DNA of 61,540 nucleotides from Phoronis australis. Its lineage: Eukaryota > Phoronida > Phoronidae. A program made the translations under genes and the position numbers. Shown here piece by piece: positions 60,701 to 61,540 of this stretch; position 1 is the first letter of the stretch, and each line of letters starts with the position of its first letter. The notes below the pieces were generated by a model, which had not been told where the DNA came from, made no database searches, and saw only the letters and a list, made by a program, of their open reading frames with translations. Location of the stretch: positions 8,284 to 69,823 of the forward strand of contig NMRA01000181.1 in NCBI GenBank assembly GCA_002633005.1, read 5' to 3'.

Positions 60701-61540
60701 CGCCGGGTGACTGGATGTGCGACAGCCTGAGTTATTTTCCGGCAAACACGTAGCCCCTCGGTTGGCCGGTTAGGGGCTACGTACAATACTTCCCATCAAT
60801 TTATGTACGCATTTCGTTCCATATGTATTAATTTGGCCGGTAGGCCAAATCCGGCAACCGATTTTGAGTTTTCACATCGTTAAAAACTGAATACATTCCA
60901 CACTTAAAACTATCACTTAAAAAAGCGCTCGTTACTCTCTTTACTTATTTGGTCCTTTCTACTTCGATACCTTCGATGAAGCTTAGTTGTGAGAATTAAG
61001 GTGACTATGAATTGGCGAAGAATTCCAACTCCACTTTTTTGGTTGCCGTTAAACTTTTTCCGACCACTCCAGCACGCGCGGGATAACACTGAGTCACGGT
61101 AGTTATGCAAAAGGCTAGCGCGAGAGTGAGCGAAGCGCGTGACAGTTTTTGCAAAATAGCATGAAAAAGGATCAGGTGAAATTTGTAAGATTTGTGTCCC
61201 TTGGACTCTTTATTCACCAACATGCGCGATTTCACGTAACGATGGCACCCAGAAGAGAAACTCGAGCAAACCACGACCGTGACCGATTTTCATCGATTTG
61301 TTCCAATTATCTTGACAGAATCGGCTTATGGTATGAGTAGTTTACAACTCCATGTGCATGTTTCATTTGATTTTATTTCCTGTATTTTGAAACTCGTAAC
61401 TTTTTGTGGGGATGACCTATCGCCTCTGTATGCCTGCGGCATCCAGGGCGATGTAATTGCCTAATTTTCCAGGAGATTCGGGGTCGGAGGTGTCCACTAT
61501 CAGTGGGGCATTTAATCAAGTATTTTTTTTCTTTAAAAAC
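57736..61540. other. No gene seen
   Basis: Only short chance frames, the MITE at 59381-59513, GGCGCTTATT-type repeat debris at 60003-60060 and a GTGTGTGAGTGAGCGAGCG-like simple patch near 60510. Confidence 0.5.
59381..59513. mobile_element. MITE of the CAGTGGCGGAT family with GTAAG target duplication
   Basis: 133 bp with ends CATGGGCGCCGGGATCCAGG and CGCCACTG, flanked by GTAAG on both sides (59376-59380, 59514-59518). The interior matches the MITE at 7446-7573 in reverse orientation. Confidence 0.8.

Overview
This window is animal nuclear DNA. It has spliced genes with GT/AG introns, long gene-poor AT-rich stretches, LINE, Penelope, Kolobok and MITE debris, microsatellites, poly-G tracts and assembly gaps. 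Nothing looks prokaryotic. The exon structure and the cystine-knot hormone sequences suggest a non-vertebrate, probably marine, animal; the phylum cannot be fixed from the sequence alone.

The main content is a glycoprotein-hormone (thyrostimulin) locus. Two beta-subunit genes (GPB5-like) lie in tandem on the + strand: copy A at 4790-6358 and copy B at 13965-15605. A complete three-exon alpha-subunit gene (GPA2) lies on the - strand at 33747-41939, facing them tail to tail. GPA2 (136 aa) and GPB5 copy B (128 aa) each keep all ten knot cysteines and correct splice sites. They can therefore be predicted to form the secreted alpha/beta heterodimer that acts on an LGR-type (TSH-receptor-like) G-protein-coupled receptor. 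Copy A has the same exon structure but two lesions: an in-frame TAG inside the signal peptide, and a one-base deficit in an A-run that shifts the C-terminus out of frame and removes the tenth cysteine. It is either a decaying paralogue or a victim of two base-call errors.

Layout. 1-4.7 kb: gene-poor, one MITE. 4.8-6.4 kb: GPB5 copy A. 6.4-13.9 kb: MITE and small uncharacterised ORFs. 14.0-15.6 kb: GPB5 copy B with a foldback element in its intron. 16.6-18.8 kb: dispersed repeats and a 17-bp minisatellite. 21.8-23.1 kb: a Kolobok-type THAP transposon with TTAA target duplication. 27-28.3 kb: an inverted repeat enclosing a tRNA-like element. 30.4-31.4 kb: the 3' end of a non-LTR retrotransposon. 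31.86-32.19 kb: 331 uninterrupted A's next to a tiny Cys-rich ORF. 33.7-41.9 kb: GPA2, whose first intron is mostly a ~145-bp-period repeat array. 42-52 kb: no clear gene; MITEs and small tandem duplications. 52.4-52.75 kb: a Penelope-like GIY-YIG remnant followed by a degenerate hammerhead-like motif. 53.8-55.4 kb: a transposon with a 760-N gap. 55.7-56.1 kb: a possible secreted Cys-rich protein. 56.2-57.7 kb: a repeated GTACGTACACTAC motif. 57.7-61.5 kb: no gene seen.

Spliced genes were built by hand from splice sites and family patterns. No similarity search was run, so small orphan ORFs carry low confidence.
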